A stretch of DNA of 64,000 bases from Flaccisagitta enflata (GCA_965153355.1 OZ231126.1:108190001-108254000), one strand, 5' to 3'; shown: positions 31,991 to 41,535, counted from the stretch's first letter. Program-made: numbers and translations. Notes: generated by a model from the sequence alone, not told the origin.

Positions 31991-32454
31991 TAAAAGGAGA
32001 GAAAGTATTATCTTCGTGGCTCTGAGAAACAATTGGTTATCTCCGTTCTGCCTGTAAAAGTAATCAATTGTTATTGGTTGACGTTGGTTAGGCCTGAGCC
32101 GAGTCCGCGTGCTGAAAAAAATTTATTAGTGCGAGAGGCAATAATGGAGGAAGAAAAGTTAAGAGCAGCGTACATAGTTTGCAAGATTAAAATCCACTAG
32201 AAGTTGATCGTGGTGACCTGTGATGAGTCAGTGGGCCTGACAAAAAATTTATTAGTGCGAGAGACAATAATTGAAGAGGCAAAGAAGGTTAGAACAACGT
32301 CCAGTTTGTCAGATTACTGTGAAAGTGATAAGAGTCCTGTCTACTGAAGCGCTCCTGCTCTACAGTCCAAACGACAAGTCAATATAAGGATGTATATCAA
32401 GCTTGTAATCTGACAAAGAAATATGAGAGAGAATGATGAAACGCGGAGAATAAT

Positions 32455-32670
32455 GAACCCGAACCGTCTACCCCTGCCCCTGCCCTTTCTCCTTTGTCCG
32501 CTCCTCTTCCTCGTCTTTGTCCCCCTTCTTCCCAACGTCGTCCTTTGTCCCCTCCCCTACGTCCTCGTCCCTCTTCCCTCCTCCTCCTCCCTCTACTCTT
32601 CCCTCCCCCTCTCCTCCTCCGTCCCCCTCTCCTCGTCCCTCTCCTCGTCCCTCTGTCCTCCTGTACTGTC
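32455..32670. repeat. C/T-rich low-complexity tract
   Basis: cctcctcc/ccctctcctcgtc repeats inside the TIR element. Open frames rich in Pro, Leu and Ser here reflect composition. Confidence 0.8.
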
Positions 32671-32899
32671 AGTCTGAACTGAGTAATAAGAATTAACCTG
32701 ACAAACTGTAGACGTAATGGAGATTCGAAGTAGAACAGAAAATAATATTATGGAGTCTCTTGAATGCTGAATGTTGCGCAGTATGATGGACCAATGACGC
32801 TACCTGATCAATCTACTCAATTGTTTTGGTGATTGGTCATTAGCGTCTACGTTCTCATGCCGTCAACTGGCTCGGGTGCAGTATCTCCTTGATAGAAAT

Positions 32900-32999
32900 A
32901 ACAGATATGAGGATTGACCAAAAAGTAGGTTCGATAACAGGAGCGTGATTCAAGTGATAACAAAGCAAAAATTGAGCGGATAAGGAATAAAAAAAAATC
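32900..32999. other. Short spacer
   Basis: No gene or repeat recognised between the TIR element and the last exon of the mucin-like gene. Confidence 0.4.
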
Positions 33000-33482
33000 T
33001 CAAAGTGAGGTTACGGCGTACGTGTCAAAGGCGGGGTTGATATGACCCAATTCTGCTGCGCAAGGACGAACAAGGCTACGAGTACGTGCGGATTGGATGC
33101 CATCTCTTTGATACGAACTGCGACGGTTGTCATTAGTGTCGTCGGTGTCATTGTCGAGTAGGCGGTCAGACTCTCCTCTGCGCATTGATCGACGAAAGCT
33201 TTCGAAGAGTGCGACATTTTCGGCTTCCTTCAGACGTTTGTACAAGAAGCAGTTCAGACAGACAGACAAAAAGAGACAGGGGGTAATTACGCCTAGACCC
33301 ACGGATACGCCTGGTTTATCATGGCAGGGGAGCGGACGTGTGTGGTTTGTAACCCGCTTCATATGCGGATCCTCCGATGGAATCGGTGAAGTCGGAGACC
33401 CTCCATGTGGAGTTGACGTCGATGTTTGTGGGCGTTGGCTCGTGCTTGTACTGGTTGATGGCGTTGGCATCGGCGTCGGCAT
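33000..33482 (-). CDS. Mucin-like membrane protein, last exon (TM and cytoplasmic tail)
   Basis: A predicted terminal exon of 160 codons. It opens with Thr/Ser/Pro-rich extracellular sequence (PTPSTSTSTSQRPQTST), then one strong transmembrane helix (VSVGLGVITPCLFLSVCLN, continuing FLY), a basic stop-transfer KRLKEAE and a cytoplasmic tail with RRSMRRGESDRLL. The acceptor would be gctcag before 33482, phase 0, which suits the phase-0 donor of the exon at 34555-34764. The topology is that of a type I membrane glycoprotein. I do not recognise a family. The polypyrimidine tract is weak, so the exact start is uncertain. Confidence 0.6.
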   Translation of the reverse strand: MPTPMPTPSTSTSTSQRPQTSTSTPHGGSPTSPIPSEDPHMKRVTNHTRPLPCHDKPGVSVGLGVITPCLFLSVCLNCFLYKRLKEAENVALFESFRRSMRRGESDRLLDNDTDDTNDNRRSSYQRDGIQSARTRSLVRPCAAELGHINPAFDTYAVTSL

Positions 33483-33938
33483 CTGAGCTATCGTGCGAAT
33501 CCTTAGAGGGGAGGTGATGGAAGGGGAGGGGGGGGGGAGAGAGAGGGAGAAGGGGTTTGAATGTTACAAGACACCACCCATGGTAGGACAATGAAAGTCC
33601 TGGGTTTTTGGTGCCCACCAGAGATTGGATTAATTGGCTCAAGAAATATCACTCAATTAAAATCGGAGATAGCAATAAATTTTTTGAAATACTGTGACAT
33701 CTCTGATGGAAATTGATTTGATAAATCATGTTAGAAGCAAAAACAATTTTTAGAAATAGATGGTTTCAATTTGCATTAGAATCTCTGAATATGATTTTAA
33801 AAACATTTATTCAAATAAAAGTTATCATAGATATATCAAAACTATGATTTTTGTTCTTATATTTTGATGATCATCTAAAACAACAATATGCAAATGAGTC
33901 TGAACAGAAGGAATCATGGAACTGTGGAATTGCAAATT

Positions 33939-33942
<4 letters not shown>

Positions 33943-33994
<52 letters not shown>
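33943..33994. repeat. (GA)n microsatellite
   Basis: About 26 uninterrupted GA units, intronic to the predicted mucin-like gene. Confidence 0.97.
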
Positions 33995-33997
<3 letters not shown>

Positions 33998-34403
33998 CAG
34001 TTGTTTTTAAGTTGTTTTTAAGATGCGAGCCATTCTAAGAACATTATTGAGTTTTTGGCCTTAGCACCTAGCAGAGATTGGGGAAGAACCACAGCATTGT
34101 GAATGCTGACAAGGAAGATATTGAGTATCAAATTTTAATGAATACTGAACCACTTTTTATTGTGGAATGTCTTTATGAATCATATTTAATAACATCTACT
34201 TTTGAAATACATAACTTGACCCTTGATTATGATTTTTTAATGTAATTCAATGAGATATTTATCTGAGTTAAAAATAACACTATAAATGATATAAAAATCT
34301 TGCAAGGGTAGTCTATATCTAAATAAAACACTTTTCGACAATATGCAAATCAGCTATAGATCCATGGAATGGAATCGTGAAACACTCGGTCTCATGGAAT
34401 GTC

Positions 34404-34407
<4 letters not shown>

Positions 34408-34455
<48 letters not shown>
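34408..34455. repeat. (GA)n microsatellite
   Basis: About 23 GA units just beyond the predicted exon donor. The Leu/Ser frames over it are artefacts. Confidence 0.97.
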
Positions 34456-34460
<5 letters not shown>

Positions 34461-34554
34461 GGAGTTTGACAAGAGTTGATACAAAACAAAAGACGTTGAC
34501 AAAAAAAGCAAGGCTGAGACAAAAATCAGACAGATTGACAGACAGATTACTAAC

Positions 34555-34764
34555 ATCCCGAATCCAATGGGGTCCGATGGCAGGGGCTTCGTGTTGACGA
34601 GGTTTAGGTGCGCTATGCAGATCCACGCGAACCATATACACATGGTCCTCCGATCTCAAAGTTGGTCCGACCTCTTTGATGTCGGTTTCTTCGCTTTGAG
34701 ACGCATCGTTGATAACGTGAGACCTTGTGTCTTGTGATGGACCGTGATAATTTCGATTTGAAAA
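34555..34764 (-). CDS. Mucin-like membrane protein, predicted internal exon
   Basis: On the minus strand a tract ctttttgtgtttttcag ends at 34765 and a donor GAT|GTTAGT lies at 34555/34554. The exon is 210 nt, exactly 70 codons, open in phase 0 and containing YHGPSQDTRSHVIND and DHVYMVRVDLHSAPKP. Both neighbouring predicted exons join it in phase. It carries no recognised domain. Confidence 0.6.
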
Positions 34765-34959
34765 CTGAAAAACACAAAAAGAAAAAGAGACAAGAAAATT
34801 GACGTGAGATCTTCAAAACCACGTGGTGATAAACATCAGAAAAAAAAGAAAATTGTCGCAGTAAATATGATGAACTTTGAAAGAGTGTTTCAATTTGAAT
34901 GGAGAATGTGAAAGAGGAAATATGCGGGATGATTAACAAAAGTAGGATAAAATAATTAC

Positions 34960-35243
34960 CAAATCGGCGACGAAATGTGTATAATTCGGGCTGACGTGAT
35001 TCAGATTTATGAGTCCCCTGGATTGATTGGGTTGATCGGAGGACATCACAGGCTGATCGGAGGATGTGATAGGCTGATCAGAGGATGTAATAGGCTGATT
35101 AGAGGAAGTGACAGGCTGATCATATCCTGTTGTCGAAGACAAGGTGGTGATAAGGATCGTTTCGTAGTGGTTTTGTGATTCCTGTTTGTTAGTTCCACAA
35201 TCAACCCCGCAACAAAGATTTTTTGAAATATTTTTGGGTCTTA
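34960..35243 (-). CDS. Mucin-like membrane protein, predicted internal exon with QPxTSSD repeats
   Basis: A frame with CCGVDCGTNKQE followed by degenerate DQPITSS heptapeptide repeats (five copies) and NYTHFVADL. The donor TTG|GTAATT at 34960/34959 is phase 0 and continues into the next exon. The acceptor is best at 35244 (tttcaattcatatag). The three or four nearby Cys may form a disulfide knot. The Ser/Thr/Pro repeats suggest an O-glycosylated stalk. Confidence 0.55.
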
Positions 35244-35859
35244 CTATATGAATTGAAAAAAAAGACGCACTTTTGAATGGCTGATTGCGCAATTGATAAT
35301 AAAAAAAACTAATTAAAATCTTAGACTATTTTGAAGCTCTTGAAAAACTCTTTCATTTGGCGCCAATCTGATATTTCTTTCTTTTTTTGTTTAGAAATGG
35401 CATCAGTTTGAGTAAAAATGTTGCCAAATTTGTGTTTGCAGTTTCTTTGAAAAAGATGCAATTCAGCAAAATGGTGTCTCACTTTAGAGCACTCTAGCTC
35501 CTAAACCGTTGAAGATACAGATCTGGAATTGGTCTAGAATGAAAGATAATTTAAAAATCTTTAAAATCACTTCCTCTAAAAAATTATTTTAACACTTTTT
35601 GAGTCAGTTTTATCAGCAAATGAAAAGGTGCGTCTTTTTTTTAAATTCGTGTAGTAATGGGAGTGGAGGACCGGATGGAGCGGGATGCTTAGGCGCGGGA
35701 TAGCCTGGTATTGAGTTTAGGCGAATGTCCGTAGATCTGTTACCAGTTTTGATTTTCTGACGAATGATGCAATAGTTTCTGTAAAGACTGTTGATCGCGC
35801 GGGCGGTTATATGACGGAGAATCAGCACATCAGCACATTTGTATTGAAGTTAGCTAGGT
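35244..35859 (-). other. Region between predicted exons
   Basis: Probably intron. A 71-codon frame (35613-35828) with a Pro-rich stretch PGYPAPKHPAPSGPPLP, preceded by a possible acceptor tctttacag, could be another exon, but I cannot fix its borders. Confidence 0.35.
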
Positions 35860-37515
35860 TCAGTTGAAAGTCACGAATAGAAGTTGAAAAAGAAGCGTTG
35901 CTTTTTTCGAAAGTTTCGTTGTGAAAAGGGTTAAAATCTGACTCGTTTTGAACCTCGTGGGGTTTGGGTATACTGGATGACGAACGAAGGTTAGGGGGGG
36001 AAATGAGTCCCGATACACAAATGTTGTGTTCCTATGAGTCATGATTGAAACAGTTGGTTTTGTTTGTTGATAAGAAGAAACCAATTGGTGATGGGGGGTC
36101 GAAGAAAATAAGAAACTGAGACGATGTTGGGAAAAAACCGACAATGGGCTTGGTGATGGTGATGGTGATGGTGATGATGATGACAAAGATAATAGTGACG
36201 GTAATGACGACGGTGATGGTGATGGTGACAGTGATGATAACGATGACAGTGATGATGATGGTGATGGTGATGATAATGGTGATGATGATGATGACAGTGG
36301 CTGTGATAGTGATAGTGATGAAGTTCGTGACAATGATTGTGACGATGATGATGATGATGATGATAATGATGATGATAGTAGGCTGGATGGAAATGACGAT
36401 GGAATTAGTGACGCTGTTTGTGAGTGATGATGTGACAAAGAGAATGTCTTCGCTGAGGTTGATGCGACTTGACAAGTTGATGATTGAGTGATCGAGAGTG
36501 TTGATGATAGAGTCAGTGACACAGTTTGTGAGTGATGATTTGATGATGACAGTGACGGTGATGACACAGATGAGAGATGAGATAATGACCGAGTGAGGGG
36601 AGGAGTCGAAGAGAGACGAAGAGATGACGATAATGACAGAGTGATCGTTGATGATGATTCAGTGATAAAGAACGATCCAATGTCAGTTCGCCAATGTGAG
36701 AGGGAGGAGACAGAAGAGGAGATAAAATCGATGAAGGTTTTTGTCGATGATAGGATGATGGTAGAGCTACTCCTTTTATAGATGCCAAGATGATTAGATG
36801 AACTCACTTGTTGTTTAATGAACTTGATTTGATGACGAACTTGATTTGATGACGACTGATGAATGACAGATGATGATTGCTTATCCACGACCGAATGTCC
36901 TGAAGATTGAGTGAACTTGATTTGATGACAAACTTGATTTGATGACGACTGATGAATGACAGATGACGATTGCTTATCCACAACCAAATGTCCTGAAGAA
37001 TGAGTGAAGCTTGACATCGAAGGAGAGAGTGAGGCTGAGGACTTCGAAGGTTGTTCGGATCTTGAGGTAGGTTGACGCAGAGGACCTTCAGCTTCTCTGT
37101 CAGAGGGAGATTTCAATTTTTTTAGAAAATTTTGAAGCGAGTCACTATGATGACTCACAATACCTTGTGAGTTTTTAAAAGACGTTGCTGCTGATTGCTT
37201 ACTCGTCCAGAGGTCGTCCAATTGTTCCTTTTGACTTAAAGCTGTTGTCGTTGGTTCCTCGGTTGTCATTAGAGTTGTCATTTCGGTTGTCATTGGTGTT
37301 GTCATCTCGGTTGTCATTTGTGTTGTCATCTCTGTTGTCAAGCTGCTTGTCGACTTGGGAATCTTGATTTGAGAGAGATGATGACAAATCACTTCGCTTT
37401 GGAATTGTGTCAAGTCATGTTCGAGCATCCTGTTGATGCATTCATGATGACTATTGACAGCTTGAGCTACGCCGAAACATAGTATTGCCAACAAGACAAA
37501 AAAAACTTTCTCCAT
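35860..37515 (-). CDS. Mucin-like secreted or membrane protein, first exon with signal peptide
   Basis: An open frame of 551 codons. The N-terminus MEKVFFVLLAILCFGVAQA is a clear signal peptide with likely cleavage after AQA. The mature start has two Cys and a short helix. A Thr-rich run of TTEMTT repeats comes next, then a Ser-dominated mucin domain of about 350 residues. Two near-copies of a roughly 30-residue block (SSGHLVVDKQSSSVIHQSSS) occur near residues 175-235. Much of the Ser tract is coded by tcatca/tgatga triplet repeats, so slippage can expand it. A donor before the stop probably links it to the downstream exons; candidates lie near 35950-35970. It would be heavily O-glycosylated. 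Homology cannot be judged from low-complexity sequence. Confidence 0.6.
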   Translation of the reverse strand: MEKVFFVLLAILCFGVAQAVNSHHECINRMLEHDLTQFQSEVICHHLSQIKIPKSTSSLTTEMTTQMTTEMTTPMTTEMTTLMTTEEPTTTALSQKEQLDDLWTSKQSAATSFKNSQGIVSHHSDSLQNFLKKLKSPSDREAEGPLRQPTSRSEQPSKSSASLSPSMSSFTHSSGHLVVDKQSSSVIHQSSSNQVCHQIKFTQSSGHSVVDKQSSSVIHQSSSNQVRHQIKFIKQQVSSSNHLGIYKRSSSTIILSSTKTFIDFISSSVSSLSHWRTDIGSFFITESSSTITLSLSSSLRLSSTPPLTRSLSHLSSVSSPSLSSSNHHSQTVSLTLSSTLSITQSSTCQVASTSAKTFSLSHHHSQTASLIPSSFPSSLLSSSLSSSSSSSSQSLSRTSSLSLSQPLSSSSSPLSSPSPSSSLSSLSSLSPSPSPSSLPSLLSLSSSSPSPSPSPSPLSVFSQHRLSFLFSSTPHHQLVSSYQQTKPTVSIMTHRNTTFVYRDSFPPLTFVRHPVYPNPTRFKTSQILTLFTTKLSKKATLLFQLLFVTFN

Positions 37516-37612
37516 TTTTGGGGAAGAACAAAAATTACCAAATATGAATGTGGTTATGAAAGTTCAAAAGGGGGAAACTTAATTGCCACGAGAATGCAGA
37601 TAAGAAAACTTG

Positions 37613-37613
37613 G

Positions 37614-37690
<77 letters not shown>
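37613..37690. repeat. (GA)n microsatellite, 37-39 units
   Basis: A long pure GA run between the divergent mucin-like gene and the plus-strand gene trio. With the CT run at 37776 it forms a potential hairpin or H-DNA pair. Confidence 0.97.
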
Positions 37691-37694
<4 letters not shown>

Positions 37695-37771
37695 AGTCTT
37701 GGTTGCATTGTTTCACGTGAAAGTCATAAAAGGCTTAAAAGTAGCACTTGACGCAACTTTTTTGTATTTGC

Positions 37772-37775
<4 letters not shown>

Positions 37776-37820
<45 letters not shown>

Positions 37821-37827
37821 TCTCATT
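37776..37827. repeat. (CT)n microsatellite
   Basis: About 25 CT units with one CTCA break, 90 bp from the GA run. The two are inverted complements and could pair over roughly 48 bp. Confidence 0.97.
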
Positions 37828-37861
37828 GTTTTATTATTTTTGTTATTTTTTAGCATGGAAC

Positions 37862-38641
37862 ATGGGGCGAATATTCATTCCAACTCATCAGCATAGTGAT
37901 CTCAAAACTCAAAAAACTAATTTTACAAAACCATACAAAAGTTTATTTTGTTTACGTTGTTTTAATAAACAATCTCAAGTACTGAACATTGAAAATCTTT
38001 GGAAGAGTGCTAATTCTTCTTATGGGATTCCAGTTCAATATTTTAAGACTTTGTCGCATCTGCGCACCGCTTGCAAAGAGCATTGCTACACGGAAAAGGA
38101 CCCATCCATACAGCATCTTAATCTTTTGAAACTTACTAAATTTTTCAAACTCTCTAAGGATCAAAAACGATACTGGGTGGAGCGGACAAATGGTGTTGTA
38201 AGCTACAGAGATATTCGAATTAAGGATATTTCAGTAACTGCTCATGAGAGTCAAAGACTAGCGCAGTATCAAAGTGCGGTGTTGGAGTCTACATTTATGA
38301 ATAGCTTAACACAATCTATTGATATTACTTACGATCCGACCATCGAAAACGAACAAGACGAACATAAAGTAAAATCACGTGATGCGTTGATACCGACAAG
38401 AACAAGTCAGTGGTCACGTGTTCGTCTAAGATTATATGTCCAACAAGTGAGGGCGAGACTGCGAAACAAACCTTGGAGGGAGACTGCTTTGAGTAGCACT
38501 ATTAATGAAGAACTCTTATTAAGCGAAATGACACAAATTCATGCACAATCGCGCAAATCACGTAGACAAGAACTACATGAATTTTTAGATCGCGAAGTAG
38601 ATGATATACAAGAGGAATCTCTCAATGACAGCTTGTGGTGA
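37862..38641 (+). CDS. Unknown protein alpha (259 aa), first of a compact trio
   Basis: The start is taken at ATG 37862 (MGRIFIPTHQHS), because further upstream the frame is only translated CT repeat. A T-rich tract ending ttttttag just before (37853) looks like a splice acceptor for a leader. The N-terminal part has FCLRC and, 40 residues on, CKEHC, a possible Cys-type zinc site. The middle is hydrophilic. The C-terminus is basic then acidic (RLRLYVQQVRARLRNKPW; DREVDDIQEESLNDSLW). There is no signal peptide or TM. I do not recognise it. It is intronless and only 35 bp from the next gene. Confidence 0.75.
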   Translation: MGRIFIPTHQHSDLKTQKTNFTKPYKSLFCLRCFNKQSQVLNIENLWKSANSSYGIPVQYFKTLSHLRTACKEHCYTEKDPSIQHLNLLKLTKFFKLSKDQKRYWVERTNGVVSYRDIRIKDISVTAHESQRLAQYQSAVLESTFMNSLTQSIDITYDPTIENEQDEHKVKSRDALIPTRTSQWSRVRLRLYVQQVRARLRNKPWRETALSSTINEELLLSEMTQIHAQSRKSRRQELHEFLDREVDDIQEESLNDSLW

Positions 38642-38676
38642 CTGTGATCTTTTGAAATCATTTTTATCATTCTAAC

Positions 38677-39237
38677 ATGGGGCGTAAATTTCTTAATTAT
38701 GAGTTTGATGAGTTTGATCAGTTTGCTGAGCCCACCAAAAGATATACATTCTGTCACACTTACCAAAATAAACCTGTCAAACGTACTATCAATGCTCAGA
38801 ATGATGATCAAGGTAAACTAGATCTTATCAGGTACTACTTATTGGCAATCTCTGACAAGGGTATTCCGATACATAGATCTATTTGTAAGCCAAATTGTAA
38901 GCGTGAATGTGCGTCTAAGTCTGGCATGAGCCCCTCAATATCTAATTTAGATACTTTTCTGAAATTGACTGACTATGAGAGTACACTCTGGTCCATATGT
39001 ACATACAAAATAGAAAATAATCTGACCACCTATCATAATGATGAGATCCTCGAACAGTTTGATTTGCAATCTGAAGAATTTGATCATGTTAGCGACACGC
39101 AAGAGGAAGTAGACCAGTCTTACAATTCTGGTTTACTTTTGAACTATCATGAAGAACCTGGCATGGTGCACAAAATCCACAATAGACACTTCATAAATGC
39201 AATTTATGATTTAGTTTCTTGGCCTGACGCAATCTAA
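38677..39237 (+). CDS. Unknown protein beta (186 aa)
   Basis: Begins MGRKFLNYEFDEFDQF; the start context aacATGGGGCG is the same as in alpha. It is acidic overall, with Cys near CKPNCKRECASKSG (about residue 70). No recognised domain, signal or TM. It ends 7 bp before the next ATG. Such spacing is normal in viral or Polinton-like gene blocks and unusual for separate eukaryotic genes, which suggests a shared transcript or a virus-derived block. Confidence 0.75.
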   Translation: MGRKFLNYEFDEFDQFAEPTKRYTFCHTYQNKPVKRTINAQNDDQGKLDLIRYYLLAISDKGIPIHRSICKPNCKRECASKSGMSPSISNLDTFLKLTDYESTLWSICTYKIENNLTTYHNDEILEQFDLQSEEFDHVSDTQEEVDQSYNSGLLLNYHEEPGMVHKIHNRHFINAIYDLVSWPDAI

Positions 39238-39244
39238 AAAAAAA

Positions 39245-39853
39245 ATGAATGAAAAATTAGGTCCATATAATATTTGGCCTTTTCCTATTAATTTTGATTT
39301 ATCTGTGCCTTTAGCTGTGTCATCTTTTATGTCTGACGCTTTCGACTACCTTGATTATTTAGTAAGATTTGAGTTTTATCGAATGATTAAAGGAAATTAT
39401 GATGATTATAGCTTAATCAATAATAATGAAGATGATGTTGCATACTTTCCTCTTTTTGGAATGTGCATAGGTCAATGTACGCCCGAGTTGATGCGAACCT
39501 GTCCTTTATGCTGCTGTTTAGACAAACTTATGTTAAATCAATCAGAGACTCAAATGGTTATTCCCAGAACATTTCCACCACTTAAAGAATGTCAGTTTGA
39601 AAGTCCATATGCAATTGCATACTATCTTCAATTGGTCTCTGAATTTAAGGTTAGAATGGAGCGGAATCATGATTACGCGACTTTAAAAAAAAATATCCCA
39701 ATCAATGAAATTTCTAACTTTAATACACTTCTGTATTACCAATGCGATATCAAGTACTTTGGCCAGTGCTGGCGCTATTTTTTGCGTCCAAGATACCCTC
39801 AATTATCACGAATGTTACGTTGTACACAGTTACCTGAGATGATTGGTAGATAA
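39245..39853 (+). CDS. Unknown Cys-rich protein gamma (202 aa)
   Basis: Begins MNEKLGPYNIWPFPINFDL. Its middle has a Cys cluster (GMCIGQCTPELMRTCPLCCC, near residues 76-95) and later single Cys (YYQCDIKYFGQCWRYF; MLRCTQLPEM). No signal peptide; a disulfide-linked or metal-binding fold is possible. It follows beta across an A-tract and is intronless. A GT at 39846 and ttactttctttcag at 39885-39898 could mark a 53-nt intron in the 3' end, adding only a few residues. Confidence 0.75.
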   Translation: MNEKLGPYNIWPFPINFDLSVPLAVSSFMSDAFDYLDYLVRFEFYRMIKGNYDDYSLINNNEDDVAYFPLFGMCIGQCTPELMRTCPLCCCLDKLMLNQSETQMVIPRTFPPLKECQFESPYAIAYYLQLVSEFKVRMERNHDYATLKKNIPINEISNFNTLLYYQCDIKYFGQCWRYFLRPRYPQLSRMLRCTQLPEMIGR

Positions 39854-39921
39854 ACAAACTTATTGACTTATTGCTTTCCTATTCTTACTTTCTTTCAGAT
39901 GTGATGAACTAACTACTATCT

Positions 39922-40059
39922 ATGTGGCCTTGTGCCACGAGTAGCGAGGAGGAGGAAAAAGGGGATGAGGAAGAGGAGGAAGAGCATAATGGAACTTTTA
40001 AAAAAACCTACTTGAGTGAACCGGCACCTAAAAAAGGTACAAGCATGAAAACAATCTAG
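39922..40059 (+). CDS. Small acidic ORF (45 aa)
   Basis: MWPCATSSEEEEKGDEEEEE then a short basic end (APKKGTSMKTI). It follows gamma by about 70 bp in the same orientation, after a possible splice acceptor at 39898. It may be a small gene of the same block or chance in purine-rich sequence. Confidence 0.35.
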   Translation: MWPCATSSEEEEKGDEEEEEEHNGTFKKTYLSEPAPKKGTSMKTI

Positions 40060-40357
40060 CTTTGATCAAAATCTGTTCTGACTAACTGACAAAATTTGTA
40101 TGACAAAGAGAGAGAGTGAGAGAGAGTTGCGTTTCCCCGAATCCTAACCACTAGTAAACATGGTATCATGTCATGTCGTGTCATGTCATCCCGAATCCTG
40201 ACCACTAGTAAACATGGTATCATGTCATGTCATTGTCATGTCATTGTTGTGTCATCCCCGAATCCTATCCACTAGGAAACGCGGTATCTGTCCGTATCTG
40301 TCCGTGTCTGTGTCTGTATCTGTTTGTGTGTGTCTGTGTGTGTCTGTGTGTGTGTGT

Positions 40358-40401
<44 letters not shown>

Positions 40402-40414
40402 TGAACCCCCTGAA
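40060..40414. repeat. Short dispersed motif copies and (TG)n
   Basis: Three copies of the motif CGAATCCTAACCACTAGT followed by aaacatggtatc (40138, 40192, 40258), tgtcatgtcat repeats, then a TG microsatellite with TCTG variants (40285-40400). No gene. Confidence 0.8.
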
Positions 40415-41113
40415 CATGTTTTACATTGTATTAGGTACAATAAGAGCTAAAAATAAAAAGAATTGGCTTGGAAATATAGCATTTATAGCTTTATATTAGC
40501 AAAATCAATGCATTTTGAAGCATTTTTTATACGGAAAAAGGAAGTCACATCTTCCAAAACTTCAAAAAACTACTGAGCAGGGTGGCAATCATTGCTGTAA
40601 ACAAACTTTCACCTTATCGAGCTAGTTTGGAGGGATATCAACTCGTTTAGCACAAAAAAATATTAAAAAACAGCAAAAAAAGGATTTTCTAAGCAAGAAA
40701 TTACGACTATTTTCTTCAAAAATTCAGAAAAATACAAAAAATGTATGATAATAGTATAAATACCCATATTTGAGTCTCTGACACTTAGAAAGAAGAAATG
40801 AAATATAAATCAGGGCTTAACAATAGCTAAAATACACTTAAAAAAACTGAATTTGTTGTTTTTTAGCAGTTTTTTTGCTTCAATTTGTACAAGATGCCTC
40901 TGCACTAGTTAAAAGGAGTTGAAATATTATTACAGCAGCTATTGCCACACTGTTCAACTATTTTTTCCAACTTTTTAAAAGAACTATAATATTTAGCTTA
41001 AAAGATACTTAAAAATGCTCTATTTTTGCAATTATTAGGCTACAAATGCTATATTTCCAAGCCTATCTTTCTTATTTTTGATTTTTATTGTACCTAATAC
41101 AGTGTACAACATG
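40415..41113. mobile_element. Foldback element of about 700 bp
   Basis: The first 85 bp (catgttttacattgtattag..., continuing ggcttggaaatatagcattt) recur inverted at 41030-41113, with reduced similarity further inward. It has no coding capacity. The target duplication is not clear because the left flank is a TG microsatellite. Confidence 0.7.
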
Positions 41114-41148
41114 CCTTTTTTTTCCACCAAGGGTTTGTTCCTGGGATG

Positions 41149-41400
41149 CGTGGTGTGTGTGTGTGTGTGTGTGTGTGTCAGTTTGTGTTTGTGTCTGTCT
41201 GTGTTTGTGTCTGTCTGTGTTTGTGTCTGTCTGTGTCTGTCTGTGTCTGTCTGTGTCTGTCTGTGTCTGTCAGTGTTTGTCTGTCTGTGTCTGTCTGTGT
41301 CTGTCTGTGTGTGTCTGTGTCTGTCTGTGTCTGTCTGTGTTTGTCTGTCTGTGTCAGTCTCTCTCTCTCTTTTTCTTTCTCTCTCTTTGTCTGTTTCTGT
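41149..41400. repeat. TG, CTGT and CT microsatellite
   Basis: tgtgtg passing into tgtctgtctgtg and then ctctctttttct. Open frames on both strands here (Cys-Val or Asp-Thr-Arg repeats) are artefacts. Confidence 0.95.
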
Positions 41401-41535
41401 CTGCAAAAGAATAAATGTGTGAGTGAATGTTCCAAGGCACGAATGTTTAAAGCATAATCGCGAGAGCAAATGTAAAAGTATAAATGTGAGAGCAAATGAG
41501 TAGAGCGAATGAGTATCAAAATATAAACGTGTGAG

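Larger units (their letters stand above)
30242..32894. mobile_element. 2.65-kb element with 83-bp terminal inverted repeats
   Basis: 30242-30324 is the reverse complement of 32812-32894 with a single mismatch (tatcaaggagatactgcacc...). gaaat follows both ends (30237-30241, 32895-32899). The inside has no transposase. It holds two copies of a 'gcccaccgggcgtcg'-like palindromic segment (near 30570 and 31100), five tandem hairpin units (31686-31990) and a duplicated 'aaatttattagtgcgagag' segment (near 32120 and 32243). A non-autonomous DNA transposon is likely. A 5-bp duplication does not by itself assign a superfamily. Confidence 0.85.

Noticed and set aside
36032-36491. Overlapping Met-Val and Ile-Thr-rich frames on both strands
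   Set aside because: Shadows of the triplet repeat that encodes the Ser tract of the minus-strand mucin-like frame.
37748-37861. Leu-Ser repeat N-terminus in front of protein alpha
   Set aside because: It is the translated CT microsatellite. The later ATG at 37862 follows an acceptor-like site and matches the start context of beta.
40214-41469. Cys-Val and Asp-Thr-Arg repeat frames
   Set aside because: Translations of TG and CTGT microsatellites, open on both strands.
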